A DNA stretch of 64,000 nt. Origin: Nymphalis io. Its lineage: Eukaryota; Arthropoda; Insecta; Lepidoptera; Nymphalidae. Below, piece by piece: positions 37,396 through 49,340 of this stretch (the stretch's first letter is position 1; the number at the start of each line of letters is the position of its first letter). Made by a program: the position numbers and the translations under genes. The notes below the pieces were generated by a model. It was not told the DNA's origin. It searched no databases and worked only from the letters and a program-made list of their open reading frames with translations. Location: the NCBI RefSeq assembly GCF_905147045.1, contig NC_065903.1, positions 992,001-1,056,000 on the forward strand. Reading direction: 5' to 3'.

Positions 37396-37774
37396 GGCAG
37401 CAACAAAAAATTATATAAAACACAAACAAAAAACTTATTACAAAAAAAATTATACAAGAACATTAACCATAACTTAGTGAGCTTTATTAGAATAGGATTT
37501 AACATTGAAATAACTTCAATGTGAATAGCAATCTGACATCGCAATGGTACAAATAAACTGCCAGTAAACTATGAGAAAATGTTCCCACTCTTCAGCCGTG
37601 AAGTATTTGTCATCGTGGCATACTCTTGATACTTAGATAAGAAATTTATTGGACATGCCATCAAATATACAACGTAAATTATGTCAAAACATTATTGAGT
37701 TTAGTTGAGGTGTTTTTATATAGACAGATTAGCTAGTAATAAATAACTAAAAATAGTTAACAATGATAATCACC

Positions 37775-38004
37775 GGTGGTAGGGCTTTGTGCAAGCTAGG
37801 TACCACCCATTCATCAGATATTCTACCGCAAAACAGCAGTACTTGATATTGTTCTGTTCCGGTTTAAAGGGTGAGTGAGACAGTTTAATAAGAGTCACAA
37901 GGGACATAACTCCTTAGTTAACAAGGTTGGTTAACATTTCTTACAGTGCCAATGTCTATGGGCGTTGGTGATCACTTACCATCGTGTGACCCATATGCTC
38001 GTTT
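37775..38004 (+). mobile_element. SINE-B copy
   Basis: ggtggtagggctttgtgcaagc, taggtaccacccattcatcagatattctaccgc, ccggtttaaagggtgagtgagacag, tgccaatgtctatgggcgttgg, ccatatgctcgttt; a short internal deletion removes ggcgcattggcgatgtaagc. Confidence 0.9.
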
Positions 38005-38009
38005 AAAAA

Positions 38010-39395
38010 TATTTCATATATGTAGTATGTTAGAGCATTAATCTTTGTGTTCTAAATTCAAACTATGTTTTGACAGTTAAATGAATCTAAAGAACTGTGT
38101 TAGATTGTAATTTAAATCTTGCATATTAACTAGCAATATCAGTATGTTCACAAAGGTAAGAATTAAACTTTAGTATATTTGTAATCGTTGTATCAATTAA
38201 AAAGTAATCAAACAATTTATTCGAATTTACTCTGAGGTCCATTCAGGAGGTGAATATTGGAATACCTTAATGGCTTGTCACGAAACTTTATCGTCACAAA
38301 TACGTGTTCATAAACACATTCACCAGAGTATAGGATAATATTATCACTTAAAATGCCAAAAAATAAACTTATTTTAATTTAAAAGACTATTTTCACTACA
38401 CAATACATAAGGTAAGTCACAAGCAAATCCTGATTGGTTCAAATATCATTTTGGTTGCCAAATGCAAATAAAATCACGTGTGTTCTTTTTTTGAAATGTC
38501 AAATATTTATATTGCATTTATATAGCATTTCAAGAACACATGGCATTTCAATTTTAACTTCTGTTCTGTGTTCAAAACACTTGAATGGTGTTATTTGCGA
38601 TGTACTTTTAAAATTTATTGTTGGTACCCGATCGTGAAACGTTTATAACTGCGAATGTTTGAAATACATATATTTTACATACTATGTATATATGTTTGTG
38701 TGTTTTTATTCAATTACAGATTCGGAATTGAATGTTTGAAAGAATTATAGATTTTCATTGGATCTGTCATAACCCTATGATGTCAACTAAGTTCCAGTTT
38801 TGGAAACATTAAAGTCAAATACAATAATTTGGCTTTTAACTGAACGATTATTGCTCGGTTGTTACGTCATCAACTGCTATCGACCAATGACCATTCAGAT
38901 CAATATATTATATTTCCCAATCATTTTTATTATGTTTATTAAGAAAGTAAGGACGTCTGCACTTTTAGTCTCTATCTATGTAAGCACAGCATTGGAAAAG
39001 TTTCCTTTAAAATTATCAATATTAATAAAGGTAAGAAGGTAAATACTTGCATATGTTGGATTCCGCCATTGTATCACATCAATCTGCATTAGAGCATTGG
39101 TGGAACTCCACAGCACAAAACACATTGTTCTCAAGAAGAGGAGGTATTTGCCCAGACTTGAGTACATGACTTTATTTATTATACGATCGTATTGAATTTA
39201 TAGAAATAATATTCAATCGAAAACAAGATAGTGACATATTGATACCTGTAACTCGTCTTATTAGTATGCCCATGAACATTCTACTAGTAAGTGTTTTGGT
39301 CATTTACATAAAACAAATGATAATCCATAAAATAATTACTAGTAATATAAAATCTAAAGATACTTAGCCATTATGACCTTTATTCCTTGCGCAAT
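38010..39395. other. intronic sequence, nothing recognised
   Basis: Frames at 38434-38637, 38800-39042 and 38976-39167 (-) lack motifs or splice context. Confidence 0.5.
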
Positions 39396-39399
39396 AGGA

Positions 39400-39560
39400 A
39401 CTATTTAAATAATAATCCGATCATATAACGTTTTACGTCTGAGCAACAAAATTGAAGTTGGAAATAAACGTCGTTTTAATTTCAATACAATAATCTCACG
39501 AGCACGGCAACATTGCAAAGCGATGCACCGTAAAATGCGAGTACGCGTATCCGAACACAT
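39400..39560. promoter_or_regulatory. GC-richer unique block
   Basis: Contains tctcacgagcacggcaac, attgcaaagcgatgcaccg and tgcgagtacgcgtatccg; non-repetitive and non-coding. Candidate regulatory element, weak. Confidence 0.22.
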
Positions 39561-39896
39561 TACTGGCTTGTTGTTTTATTTGAAACGCTTATTATTGTTT
39601 TATTAGTTTGTTTTTATTAAGAACTATCATTGTCTTGTTTGTTTTTTTAATGGTGTTCTTGTTCATGACTCTTTATTTCTTAATTTTTGAGGAATTAAAA
39701 AAAAACAATAATCTATTTCAAAATTATTTCGCTTCTAGTTCGATAACTAAATAAAAATCTTTATGTCGTACATAAACAATAATTTGATTCGATTTTAAGC
39801 TGTATTTATTTTAGAAAATAAATAAAACGGACTGTTGTTTTATAGAATTAATATTGTATGCAACATTTTTGTATTATACGAGTCTATTATCATAAA

Positions 39897-40195
39897 GCCG
39901 AGATGGCCCAGTGGTGAGAACGCGTGAATCTTAATCGATGGTCGTGGGTTCAAACCTAGGCAAGCACCACTGAATTTTCATGTGCTTAATTGGTGATAAT
40001 AATTTATCCCGTGCCTTACGGTGAAGGAAAATATCGTGACCAAACCTGCATGTGTTTAATTTCACTGAAATTTATGCCACATGTGTATTCAACCAACCCG
40101 CAATAGAGCAGCGTAGTGGAATAAGCTCCAAACCTTCACCTCAAAAAGGGAGAGGAGGCCTTTAGCCCACCAGTGGGCCATTCACAGGCTGTTAC
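39897..40195 (+). mobile_element. SINE-A copy, full length
   Basis: gccgagatggcccagtggtgag, gtgggttcaaacctagg, catgtgcttaattgg, gcagcgtagtggaataagctcc, ggaggcctttagcccaccagtgggccattcacaggctgttac. Confidence 0.93.
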
Positions 40196-40661
40196 GGATA
40201 TCATAATATTTTCTTAAAATATGAGAATATGAAAATTCAATATTTTATTGTATATTATATCAAGAAAATAGAGAGAATTAAAAAATATATATTTTTTTTT
40301 AACTACGAGTACTATGTGACATCACGCTGTGCTTTGACTAGACAGTATAAAAACGAAAGTCAATTAATTTTTATTGAATAACTTTGAAGTCGCTGATATA
40401 TCACACTCATTAGTCAAACTGGAGTCGAAACAATTTTTTATCGTAATAAGTAAGAGTGGGCTTTGTAAAAAAATAGTCTCTTATGTAAACTGTCCAGTCG
40501 TATTCTGTATTTGTAATAATTACCAAACAAATAAATATCAACTTAAAAAAATATATTAACGATAATCCTATTTAATCAATAAGTATAACCAAAACACTTT
40601 TTTCCGAAGCGAAGGCAACTTACCCATAATGTCTGTATCCATACGTATCTGAATGTTATTG

Positions 40662-40759
40662 CTCATAGATACCGGCATTGTGAGATTTACAAACGGCATC
40701 TTTTACCGACAATGGGTCGCCAATGGAATCTAAGATTTTATATCCCTTTTGCCTGTAAT
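40662..40759 (-). mobile_element. SINE-B fragment, head-to-head with next copy
   Basis: ggcattgtgagatttac, gtcgccaatgg, atctaagattttatatcccttttgcctgtaatta is a reversed SINE-B segment fused directly to a + copy. Confidence 0.6.
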
Positions 40760-40993
40760 TAAACCGCAAAACAGCAATACTTGATATTGTTGTGTTCCGG
40801 TTTGAAGGGTGAGTGAGCCAGTGTAATTACAGGCACAAGGGACATAAAATCTTAGTTCCCAAGGTTGGTGGCGCATTGGATATGTAAGCGATGGTTGACA
40901 TTTCTTACAATGCCAATGTCTAAGAGCGTTGGTGACCACTTACCATCAGGTGGCCCATATGCTCGTCCGCCTTCCTTTTCTATAAAAAAAAAA
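40760..40993 (+). mobile_element. SINE-B copy, 5'-truncated
   Basis: Starts at accgcaaaacagcaatacttg, has gtgttccggtttgaagggtgagtgagccag and ends gctcgtccgccttccttttctat plus poly-A. Confidence 0.92.
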
Positions 40994-40999
40994 AAATTA

Positions 41000-42655
41000 C
41001 ATTGGTTCACCTTTGAAACCAGATCATAGCAATAAAAAATATTGCTAAGCAAATACTACAGAGCCAGTAAGCAGTGTATTCGTTCTTTGTCGATAGAAGT
41101 GGTAGTTTTATATTTAATTCAATACTGTAACATAAAAGTGCTCTCATAAGCTTATTTAATTGATTCTATTCTGTAGCCATTTTTTCAAAATAAATTTAAT
41201 AAAAATATATTCGAACACCCTGCAAATTCTTAAATATAAGTTTAGCGATATTTTTTGAAAATATATTTTAAAAACACATTGATAATAAATCTTTATTGCC
41301 TAGTTAGTAAAATAACTTAAAAATTCGCGATAAAAAATTAATATACAAAATCGTTTAATACGTTTAGATTTCATATGAGCGTCTATTAATAATTGATATT
41401 GCCAATATATAACACTAATTAAAAATATATCATATCAAATAGAAAGGCAGTCTTACAACACCATGAAGGTTTTAACTGCTTGCAACTTAAAAACGAGAAC
41501 ATTAAATGTATTTAATTCATTCGTATATCTTTTAAAATAATATAAATTCCAATGCAAAGAAGAACTGTTTATTTAAATTCTAAAACGTATTATAATCAGC
41601 TGGTAAATTGCTTTTAATATAATTTATCAAGGAAACAACTTAGCTATCGGAAATCGAACTTTACCGAATCGGTAAAACTTCATATGGGTGGTCCCATTAG
41701 CTGGAGACATTGGCTTACTTGCCTATGCCTCGTTTACATATTCAACAAACATAAATTGTCATTACACCAATCACTCGGTACATTGAATCGACTTCAATCG
41801 ATTCGATATCGTTTCACCGCTGGTCACCTTTAGGTCCGCCGCATACACGTTCAAGATATATGTCAAATATTGTATTAAGAATACAATAGTCAGTAGTAGT
41901 AGTCAGTAATGTTTACTTATACATTTATTATTGTTTAATATTTTTTAAACTTAATTAATAATAAAAAAAGGGAAATTAGATAAAAAATGGCTCAAATTAA
42001 AGCCTCAAACTTTATACATACCTATACTTTACAAAAAGAATAAAGAATATAAAAAAATACTAGAAATAAATATAAAATATATCAAAAGGCGTTCCAATTT
42101 TAAATTCCACACTATTACCAAAAATAAGCGTTGTGAGATAGTCTTGATACTTGTGATCTTTGTAACGTGTGCGTGAGGCTTTTTCAAACGATGCTTTTCA
42201 ATCTATTTGTTCCGTAATATATGATTTTTTATTTTCTAAAGTGTTGCCGTTAACGTATTTTATATGCACCTTCATTGTACATTATCTGTTTATAACCCTT
42301 AATAAATAATGCTTGAAACTATTTTTATCACCGGACAGACCTCGAATGAGTGGCGTACATATTTTATTAGATATATATTTGTAATATGCAATAAAAGTTG
42401 TTGACCACCTCGAAACCATATTGTAATCAATTTTGAATGTATTTAAAGTATTCTCAAATATTTTCATTTATTTATACGGAAAAAAACGTGATAAATCTTG
42501 GTTTTTATCATTTTGTTTAATTGCTAATTTATGCTAAATACCTCGATTAAAATGCTATAAAGCTTAACAATGCATTAAATAGAGTTTTTTTACAAAGGCC
42601 CGAGTTTTTTTAATGTATGTTCTTACATACCTTAATAGCTTCCTAGCAAAGCTTA
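41000..42655. other. intronic AT-rich sequence, nothing recognised
   Basis: No exon found. A weak scrap at 41680-41740 (catatgggtggtcccattag) may be an old SINE-B end. Confidence 0.5.
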
Positions 42656-42659
42656 ATGA

Positions 42660-42780
42660 AGTTAGCCGATTACTGGGAATCATTCAATAGGAGGACAGCC
42701 CGTTGCAGGAAGGGCTCAGCGAGATTAACGCCTTAAGAGTGTTTCCTGCGGAAACGCATCTCGGCGTGTCACGTTATTGG
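42660..42780. promoter_or_regulatory. GC-rich unique block with inverted repeat
   Basis: Includes gattactgggaatcattc, aggacagcccgttgcaggaagggctcagcg and gtttcctgcggaaac, an inverted repeat with 6-bp arms. No repeat family or frame. It stands out sharply from AT-rich flanks, so conservation is plausible. Confidence 0.3.
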
Positions 42781-42784
42781 ACTA

Positions 42785-43725
42785 TTTAATTTAAATGTCG
42801 GTACGATATATATTTTGCGACGAACCAAACGTAAGCGCGTTTCAGAATGATATTATCATACAAAATTTTGATATTATTTTTATATATATTTTGTTAATAA
42901 CGGAACATACCGTTTATACACTATTATCTTATTACAATTTATAAATTGAAATAATAAATACAACTTTCGTTATAATTTCAATGAAATTACTTTTAAAAAA
43001 AAATTAACGTTAAATAACAATTCACAATCGATGAAACGTAAACGAAGAACGATAAAGTTCACGTTACGTAGGATCAAAGAACGAATGCATATACTTCAAT
43101 CGTGTATGTAATGCAAAATAGTTTCGATTACATTCAAACCTAAAAAACCGACCGAATAGCAAGTACATTGACCTATTAATCTACTTAAGCTTACATAACA
43201 AAGTCGCATGTGGAATACCAAGTGACAATATATTCATTTTTCTCGCGTGCTCTGCTGTCATTGTATCGTAGTAATTATCCATGTACATACATCTTCAAAA
43301 TATAAACCCTATTGTTTGTGAATAAGACTCAAAATTGTTTGTTATAATATATGATATGAGCTGTTTTGAAGTTAGTATCGACATACGTTTAAACTGTGGC
43401 GTTAACTTGGATTTGCAGTTTGAATCGTAAATGTGTATCAAACGCCTGTTAACTTGTAATCGAGTGCATACTCGTATCAAAGCATACTAAGGTGTTGGAG
43501 TAGAATGTGCATACAAATTGCCTAATCCACGTGACTACTTATAAACAATAACATTTAGCGTCGCATCTCATTAACAGTAAAAAATTGTTTAATGTAAATG
43601 TTTATATATTCGACTTTAAGCAAGACTTAGACATACCATATTTTCTTTCTTGAGTTAATGGCACTGATTGAAATATAAAATAAGCAGACGTGTCAAAATT
43701 AAATCCGCAATCTAATTTTAATATT
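42785..43725. other. intronic sequence, nothing recognised
   Basis: No coding or repeat landmarks. Confidence 0.5.
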
Positions 43726-43729
43726 TTAG

Positions 43730-43968
43730 ACGCATGGGCCACGAGATGGTAAGTCACCGTCGCTCATAGATTGGCTCTGTTAGAAATATAAATTATTCCT
43801 TACAATGTGCCACCAATTTTGGAAACTAAAATGTTATATCCATTATGCCTAGCTACTAACCTAGCTCACACACTCTTCAAACCGGAACGCAACAAATAAA
43901 TATTACTGTTTGGTGGCAGTGGGTGGTACCTGCCCAGACGGGATTGCAAAAAGTCCCACCATCAATTA
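43730..43968 (-). mobile_element. SINE-B copy, degraded
   Basis: gcatgggccacgagatggtaag, ccttacaatgtgccaccaattttgg, cacactcttcaaaccggaacgcaac, gtgggtggtacctgcccagacggg. Confidence 0.85.
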
Positions 43969-44188
43969 AATATTTTTTTAGTTAAACATTATTGCAATGT
44001 CGTAATCATTATAGTAGTAACCGTAGTACTAAGTAGTAATCATTATGTATGGTTGATGAGCTTCTAATCTTAAAAATATAATATAATGAATTACTATTTT
44101 TGTTAATATTCTATGTGCATTAATTGAGTTGAAAGTATGTTATTGTCGGCACTTGAAAATTTCAGGCATAGTACCATCAACGTTAAAT

Positions 44189-44198
44189 AGATGGCGCT
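44189..44198 (+). promoter_or_regulatory. CTCF-like core AGATGGCGCT, copy 2
   Basis: Exact repeat of the 10-mer at 24419 and 45155, with unrelated flanks (gttaaat before, caagtcg after). Confidence 0.35.
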
Positions 44199-44674
44199 CA
44201 AGTCGTTTTGTATCGTATTCCGCATTAACTAGTAATATTCTTATACGTTTTAGTAAAAATATGAAATGATATAAAACATCATTTATTTAATAATAATATT
44301 ACTGTAAAAACTTAAAACGTTCATTTAACAAGGTAGTATTTGTAAATATAAATAGTTTCCTATCTTTATTCAGTACGATTTTGATCATTATAATGTTAAG
44401 CCTTATTTGTGAACTTACGTTATTATATTAACGTAATGTCACTTGCAAATAAGTACAAAAGTCACCTTCGAGAATACTTAAGTGCGGTATCTTTGCCATT
44501 ATAATATGATGTCATGATACTATCAATACATTCAGATAACATTGTAAGTCAAATAGCGTGGTGTTTCGCATTTATTTGGCATTGCTTTGATAAATAACAC
44601 TTAGGCCCTTTACACACAAAACAAATAAACGGCTGACGCGAAAATGCAAAAAACTAAATTTTCATTTCCTTTTA

Positions 44675-44895
44675 AGGAAATGTTACCAGTCAACACGTGT
44701 TGCAGAATTTCATGCGACATACTCATATTTCATCGTTGTGTTTTCCTTCACCTAACATCTCTATTAACAACGCTGTTCAAATGCAATTGATGGATACTTA
44801 TGTGTCAGAATTTTATCCGACACATAAGATTTTCCTAACCATGTTTCACGACACCAACTAACATGAAGTGAATTTCAGTTTAGATTCACGCGATC
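44675..44895 (-). mobile_element. possible SINE-A copy, strongly decayed
   Basis: ttgtgttttccttcacc, acaacgctgttcaaatgcaattgatgg, tttagattcacgcgatc are loosely SINE-A-like; may be two overlapping remnants. Confidence 0.35.
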
Positions 44896-45034
44896 TATTT
44901 AATGAACCAAAACATAAATATACAACAAAAAGTGGGTACAACAGCCAATTGCTCTAGTATCCACCTACTTTTAAGTTTCTATGTTCCTTGGTACATTATT
45001 TGTTCTTTAATTTTATTATCAGTTAAGGGGTCGT

Positions 45035-45320
45035 CAATTCAGTAAGTTATTTAGTATCTTATGTGAATTGTCAGTCGTTCTCGTCAATGTCCGCGGCCGC
45101 CCGCGTGTAACGTGCGTGATTGTCCTAAGGTCAACAATCACATCAATAAATAACAGATGGCGCTGTAAAAACAATAGATTGTGTGATCGACATGGAAATC
45201 GGTTCATTTGATTGTGCAAAAACGCCGCGCATTCAAATTCGCACTGAATTCGTAACTGTTGCCGTATTGAATATTTAAATAGATTAGCACCTAAAGTTAC
45301 AGTGTGTAGTTTCATTCGGA
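45035..45320. promoter_or_regulatory. GC-rich unique block with CTCF-like site and inverted repeat
   Basis: Contains ccgcggccgcccgcgtg (a NotI-type GC core), an inverted repeat gtgattgt / acaatcac (45116-45123 and 45134-45141) around 10 bp including aaggtca, atcaataaataaca, the AGATGGCGCT copy at 45155, and acgccgcgcattc. No repeat match. A best candidate for a conserved intronic element. The 93-residue minus frame over it has no family features. Confidence 0.35.
45155..45164 (+). promoter_or_regulatory. CTCF-like core AGATGGCGCT, copy 3
   Basis: Third exact copy, 14 bp after the right arm of the inverted repeat. Confidence 0.35.
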
Positions 45321-45449
45321 ATTATTACCATATTTCATAATTTTATTTCACAGCATAAGTTTTATAAAGAAATTTACATGTTTTTTTAATTTTTAACACA
45401 CTTTGTCTTCCTGGCGACAGGCCACTCTTTAGGAGACTAGCAACTAAAT

Positions 45450-45672
45450 TCCTTTAGTCTCATAATCCGACATATCCACATCCGATCCTAAGAGGTCAGG
45501 CGCAAGACAAACTTTACGTGCTTTCCGAGGCACGGAAGGGTAAATAGAACCATCAGCATCAGGGCTGCTACTGAGAATTTCTCGACAGAATATTCCAATA
45601 ACTTTTTATTGGTTCGAAGTTGGGACCTCTGAATCTGTAGCCTTAAATGATAAGGCTCTAGCCACTAATTTA
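45450..45672 (-). mobile_element. SINE-C copy, degraded
   Basis: ctcataatccgacatatcc, ggtcaggcgcaagac, acgtgctttccgaggcacgg, gctgctactgagaatttctcgacaga, aataactttttattgg, gctctagccact: SINE-C in reverse. Confidence 0.85.
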
Positions 45673-45913
45673 GTGTACTTTAAATAAAAGTTATAATATA
45701 ATACTTCTGATCATAAAAACATTATAATTGCCTAAATGTAATTGAAAATAGTAAAAGAATGTACGCTTCGACACTTACCAGGTGAAATAACCACGCAATA
45801 TTAATTCTTACTCCCTTATTCGAGACGTACGATGCTTACGAATTGCGCTTAATAGGCACGCGCGATTTTAGGGCTGTCAACACTTAATTTTTTATTTACA
45901 TTTTATTTGTAAC

Positions 45914-46178
45914 ATAGGTAGGCGGACTGGCAGATGTCCCGCCTGATGGTTAGTGGTCACTGATGTCCATAGACATTGGTGTTGGTGCAGAAATATTAGC
46001 CATTCCTTACATCGCCAATGCGCCACCAACCTTGGGAACTAAAATGTTATGTTCCTTGTGCTGTAGTTATACTGTTCCACTCACCCTTCGAATCAACAAC
46101 AATAAGTATTGCTGTTTCGCGGTACAATATGTGTTGAGTAGGTGGTACCAATCCAGGGCTTGCAAATAGCCTTACCAT
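45914..46178 (-). mobile_element. SINE-B copy, near full length
   Basis: ataggtaggcggactgg, ccgcctgatggttagtggtcac, ttacatcgccaatgcgccaccaaccttgggaac, ggtggtaccaatccagggcttgc. Confidence 0.9.
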
Positions 46179-46184
46179 ATTTAT

Positions 46185-46875
46185 CTTCAAAGATATTTAT
46201 TAAAAATCAATAACAATCTTATTGTTTTATGTAATAAAATGTCATGCCACATTAGAGCGTGTTATTTGTATTATTACAGTAATATAAATAACATAGTAAC
46301 ATAATATCGCGTATTAGTATGTCATAATATTTATTTACTCGTCGAGTTTAATATATCGAGCACTATATATCATACTTAATAGATAAAAATAAATACAGTC
46401 ACTAAATAACAGACTTATGATATGCAAAATTAAATAATAGATAATGTTAGCGAAATATTAATAATATAAATGTTTTTCTTACATTTTTCTCACTGGCAAC
46501 CCTATTTCGACGCAATGTGAAGGATATATCGCCGTTCAAATGCTTTCAACTTACCGACGTCACATATACGATCATTCGCAACTGGCATTGTACTGGCATT
46601 GTATTTTAATTCAACCCGTGTTAAGATTCAACAAACCATTGGTTCCAACAACATTAAGCGACGAATCACGCAATTTCGAACTCTATTCCATTGAGTTAAG
46701 CGACACTGTATGTGATAATTAAAACTGTTCTCGTAATTGTAATATATTTCTGAAGAGTCAACTGAATTATTATTAAGTCTCACAATAGATTGAGATGAAC
46801 TGGCTGTATCGACGTTTTATTGGTTAGCTATGAAAAGGGTTCGGTTTGATTTATGTTGATTTAGATTACCGCTCA
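46185..46875. other. intronic sequence, nothing recognised
   Basis: No exon or repeat. The portion 46500-46700 is slightly GC-richer but carries no clear motif. Confidence 0.45.
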
Positions 46876-46878
46876 TAT

Positions 46879-46896
46879 TTCTGCGCAGGCGCAGAA
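46879..46896. promoter_or_regulatory. palindromic NRF1/Ewg-like site
   Basis: ttctgcgc-ag-gcgcagaa has 8-bp inverted arms with a 2-bp spacer. Its core TGCGCAGGCGCA matches the YGCGCAKGCGC pattern of NRF1 (Ewg in flies). It stands alone in AT-rich DNA. Confidence 0.35.
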
Positions 46897-47186
46897 TTCA
46901 GATATATGAATGAAAGTTATTGAAATTTGATTGAGTTCATTTGACAACTTATTACCTATTTTATTATTTATTAAATGAGATTATTGTCGTTTTGTCGCAC
47001 GGTATATAATACAGATAAAGTTTTCAAATCGTCTGACAATCTCAAATTTCAATGAAGATGTAATAAAAACATTATTACATTCCAGAACTCAATACACCGA
47101 AGTCCAAATAGAAATATAACGGATGATTATTATATTCGGAAAGTTTATTTTGGATTTTGTAAGAATTATGAGCTGGCCGATAAATA

Positions 47187-47444
47187 GCCGAGATGGTTTG
47201 AACGCGTGAATGTTAACCGATGATTGTGGGTTCAAACCCGAAAAAAAACCGCTGAATTTTCATGTGCTTAATTTGTGTTTATAATAAATTTCGTGCTTGT
47301 CGTTGAAGGATAACGACGTGAGGAATGCTGCACATATTTAATTTCACGGAAATTCTGCCACGTGTGTATCCCACCAACCCGCGTTGCAGCAGCGTAGCGG
47401 AATAAGTTTAGCCTTAACCGAGCCGTGGGTCATTCACAGGCTGT
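47187..47444 (+). mobile_element. SINE-A copy
   Basis: gccgagatggtttgaacgcgtgaatgttaaccgatgattgtgggttcaaaccc, catgtgcttaatttgtg, accaacccgcgttgcagcagcgtagcggaataag, cgtgggtcattcacaggctgtttta; part of the 3' body is deleted. Confidence 0.88.
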
Positions 47445-47449
47445 TTTAT

Positions 47450-48540
47450 ATTTTACTTTATGAGATAATAGCAAATAGTTTCCATAAAAAACGTCAGTGA
47501 ATAACATTCATTCACAAATATTTAAGTATATATTACTCGTTGTTAAAAAATGACGCAATCAGAGAATTTCTTTAAATAAAGTGTACAATTATTAAAACCT
47601 AATGTTTCAGTGAAAGATTAATCAACTAAGGCACTTAAACAAAATGCGATTTATCACAATAAAATATTATAGTCATGAATGCTTAGCTTATGTTATTTTC
47701 AATAGCGTCTCTTTGAGTCCGTTCTTATTAGCGATGTAGGCCTAATCAATAAGTGAATCCTGGTTAAGATAAAAGTAACAGATCGAGCGTTACTTAAAGA
47801 TTAGAAAAGTCGATATTGGCCGTAAATATATATTTTCAATCAGCTAGACATTGATCTTTAGTATGGTTATGCCTAATAAAATAAATTGTTTTACTAAGTA
47901 CTATAAACTATAGAGGTACTAAATGAATTGAAATATTGTATTAATGTTACATATTTAAATAAATTATATAAATTAATTTTATTTGAACTTGATAAGAGTA
48001 AATGTAATTGTTATTGCGTTTCTATATGTAAACTTAGAATTAAAAGATTCAGACTCAAAAAGGTATAAATATTGAAAAATTAATTTATTCATTGTAGCTG
48101 CATTAAAATTACTTATTGATAATCAAATTAAAAACTATAGACAAGTGTGCTTAGTGTATTTTTATATTTATTTATAAAAACCTATTAATTATATTAGTAT
48201 ATAATATTATACAAAGCATTTAAAGTTAAAAAAATTACTGTCTTACTTACTTATAATACTGGAACACGGTTATACAGACCTCTGCTTCTGACAAGCCTAC
48301 TCTCAATAGGAATATTACTAGTGGTAGGTCTTAATACGTCTGAATACGTCTTGTGCAACACTTTGTATTTCTATTTTGAGGTATAAGTCAGTCAGTGCAG
48401 TTGATAGTATAGTGAGCATCGTTAACAACCGACTCGGTGTCTCACCTTCTTATTTACTGTTATTTATTTTATGTAAGAATAAGGAAATTGTGTCGTCGCT
48501 CATAGGGAGTATTTGCATTAGATACCACGCTTGACAGGCG
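47450..48540. other. intronic AT-rich sequence, nothing recognised
   Basis: A weak SINE-B-like scrap lies at 48255-48365 (ctggaacacggtt, gtggtaggtcttaatacg); otherwise featureless. Confidence 0.45.
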
Positions 48541-48544
48541 GGTT

Positions 48545-48750
48545 TGTGACTGCAGTGGCTGGAAATCTTTTACAAAGAGCGCTGCTGCTGGCATAAGGCC
48601 GTTGTTGGTTCCCCTTACACCCTGTGGCAAGGTGGACCGACTATTAAAATACAGGCAGGTACGGGATGGATGCGGACTTCCCAAGATCGGGATGATTGGC
48701 TTTCTATGGGAGAGGCTTCGCCGAGCTGTGGAAATTGAAGTAGGGTAGAG
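48545..48750 (+). mobile_element. decayed RTE-type LINE 3'-end fragment
   Basis: In one + frame the sequence reads QAGTGWMRTSQDRDDWLSMGEA, which aligns with the AGTNWMRKAEDRELWRTLGEA stretch of the RTE element at 33 kb. Upstream, ggtggaccgac corresponds to the RWTD motif in a shifted frame. It is GC-rich relative to its flanks and frameshifted, so it is an old LINE end and not a host exon. The 114-residue frame on the opposite strand is a shadow. Confidence 0.6.
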
Positions 48751-48984
48751 AATGCAATATTTACATTTATTTAGCAAAAGGAAAAAGAAAATGAAAAAGG
48801 TAACAATTGCCAATAAATACCAGACACGCTGTCACGCATACACAATCATAATACCATTATTAACGCACATCATATTCCACACACGTTTGGAGGGTTCACG
48901 CTCCTATTGGTAACTAACAAACAGACGTAAATACATAACCGAGTATGCGGTAAAAAATGTCATATTAACTGATCATAGCTCATA

Positions 48985-49340
48985 CTCCCATCTAAAGTAA
49001 TCGGCCCATCACCTCCCGCGTCGACGACGCACAACAAGAAAATCTTTTCAAAACAACATAACGGCTCACTAAGTGGCCGAAGGTGCAAACAAGGGATATA
49101 TATAGTTTGCATAACCTGTACGATCAAACCAACGATACGAAGTTGAATTGTCAACTGTATTAAATAGAGAATACGATTCAAAACAGCTTACGTGTCATGT
49201 ACATTGTTTGCTTAACTAATGAACGCTAAGAAGTGCTTGTAATCTGTGGTCGCTTGTCATTAAGCTCTGTAGCTTGTTCATCTATTTGAATTTTTTCCAG
49301 CCTGTAAACCAGTCGAGCGTTCTCCGAATTAGGGCCGCTT
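48985..49340. promoter_or_regulatory. GC-richer unique block
   Basis: Includes aagtaatcggcccatcacctcccgcgtcgacgacgc, taagtggccgaaggtgc and agtcgagcgttctccgaattagggccgc. No repeat match or convincing frame. Candidate regulatory element, weak. Confidence 0.22.

Noticed and set aside
45034..45315. 93-residue minus frame over the GC-rich block
   Set aside because: No recognisable domain; the block looks non-coding, with palindromes and GC cores.
48469..48813. 114-residue minus frame
   Set aside because: Antisense to a decayed RTE end; no domain and no splice context.
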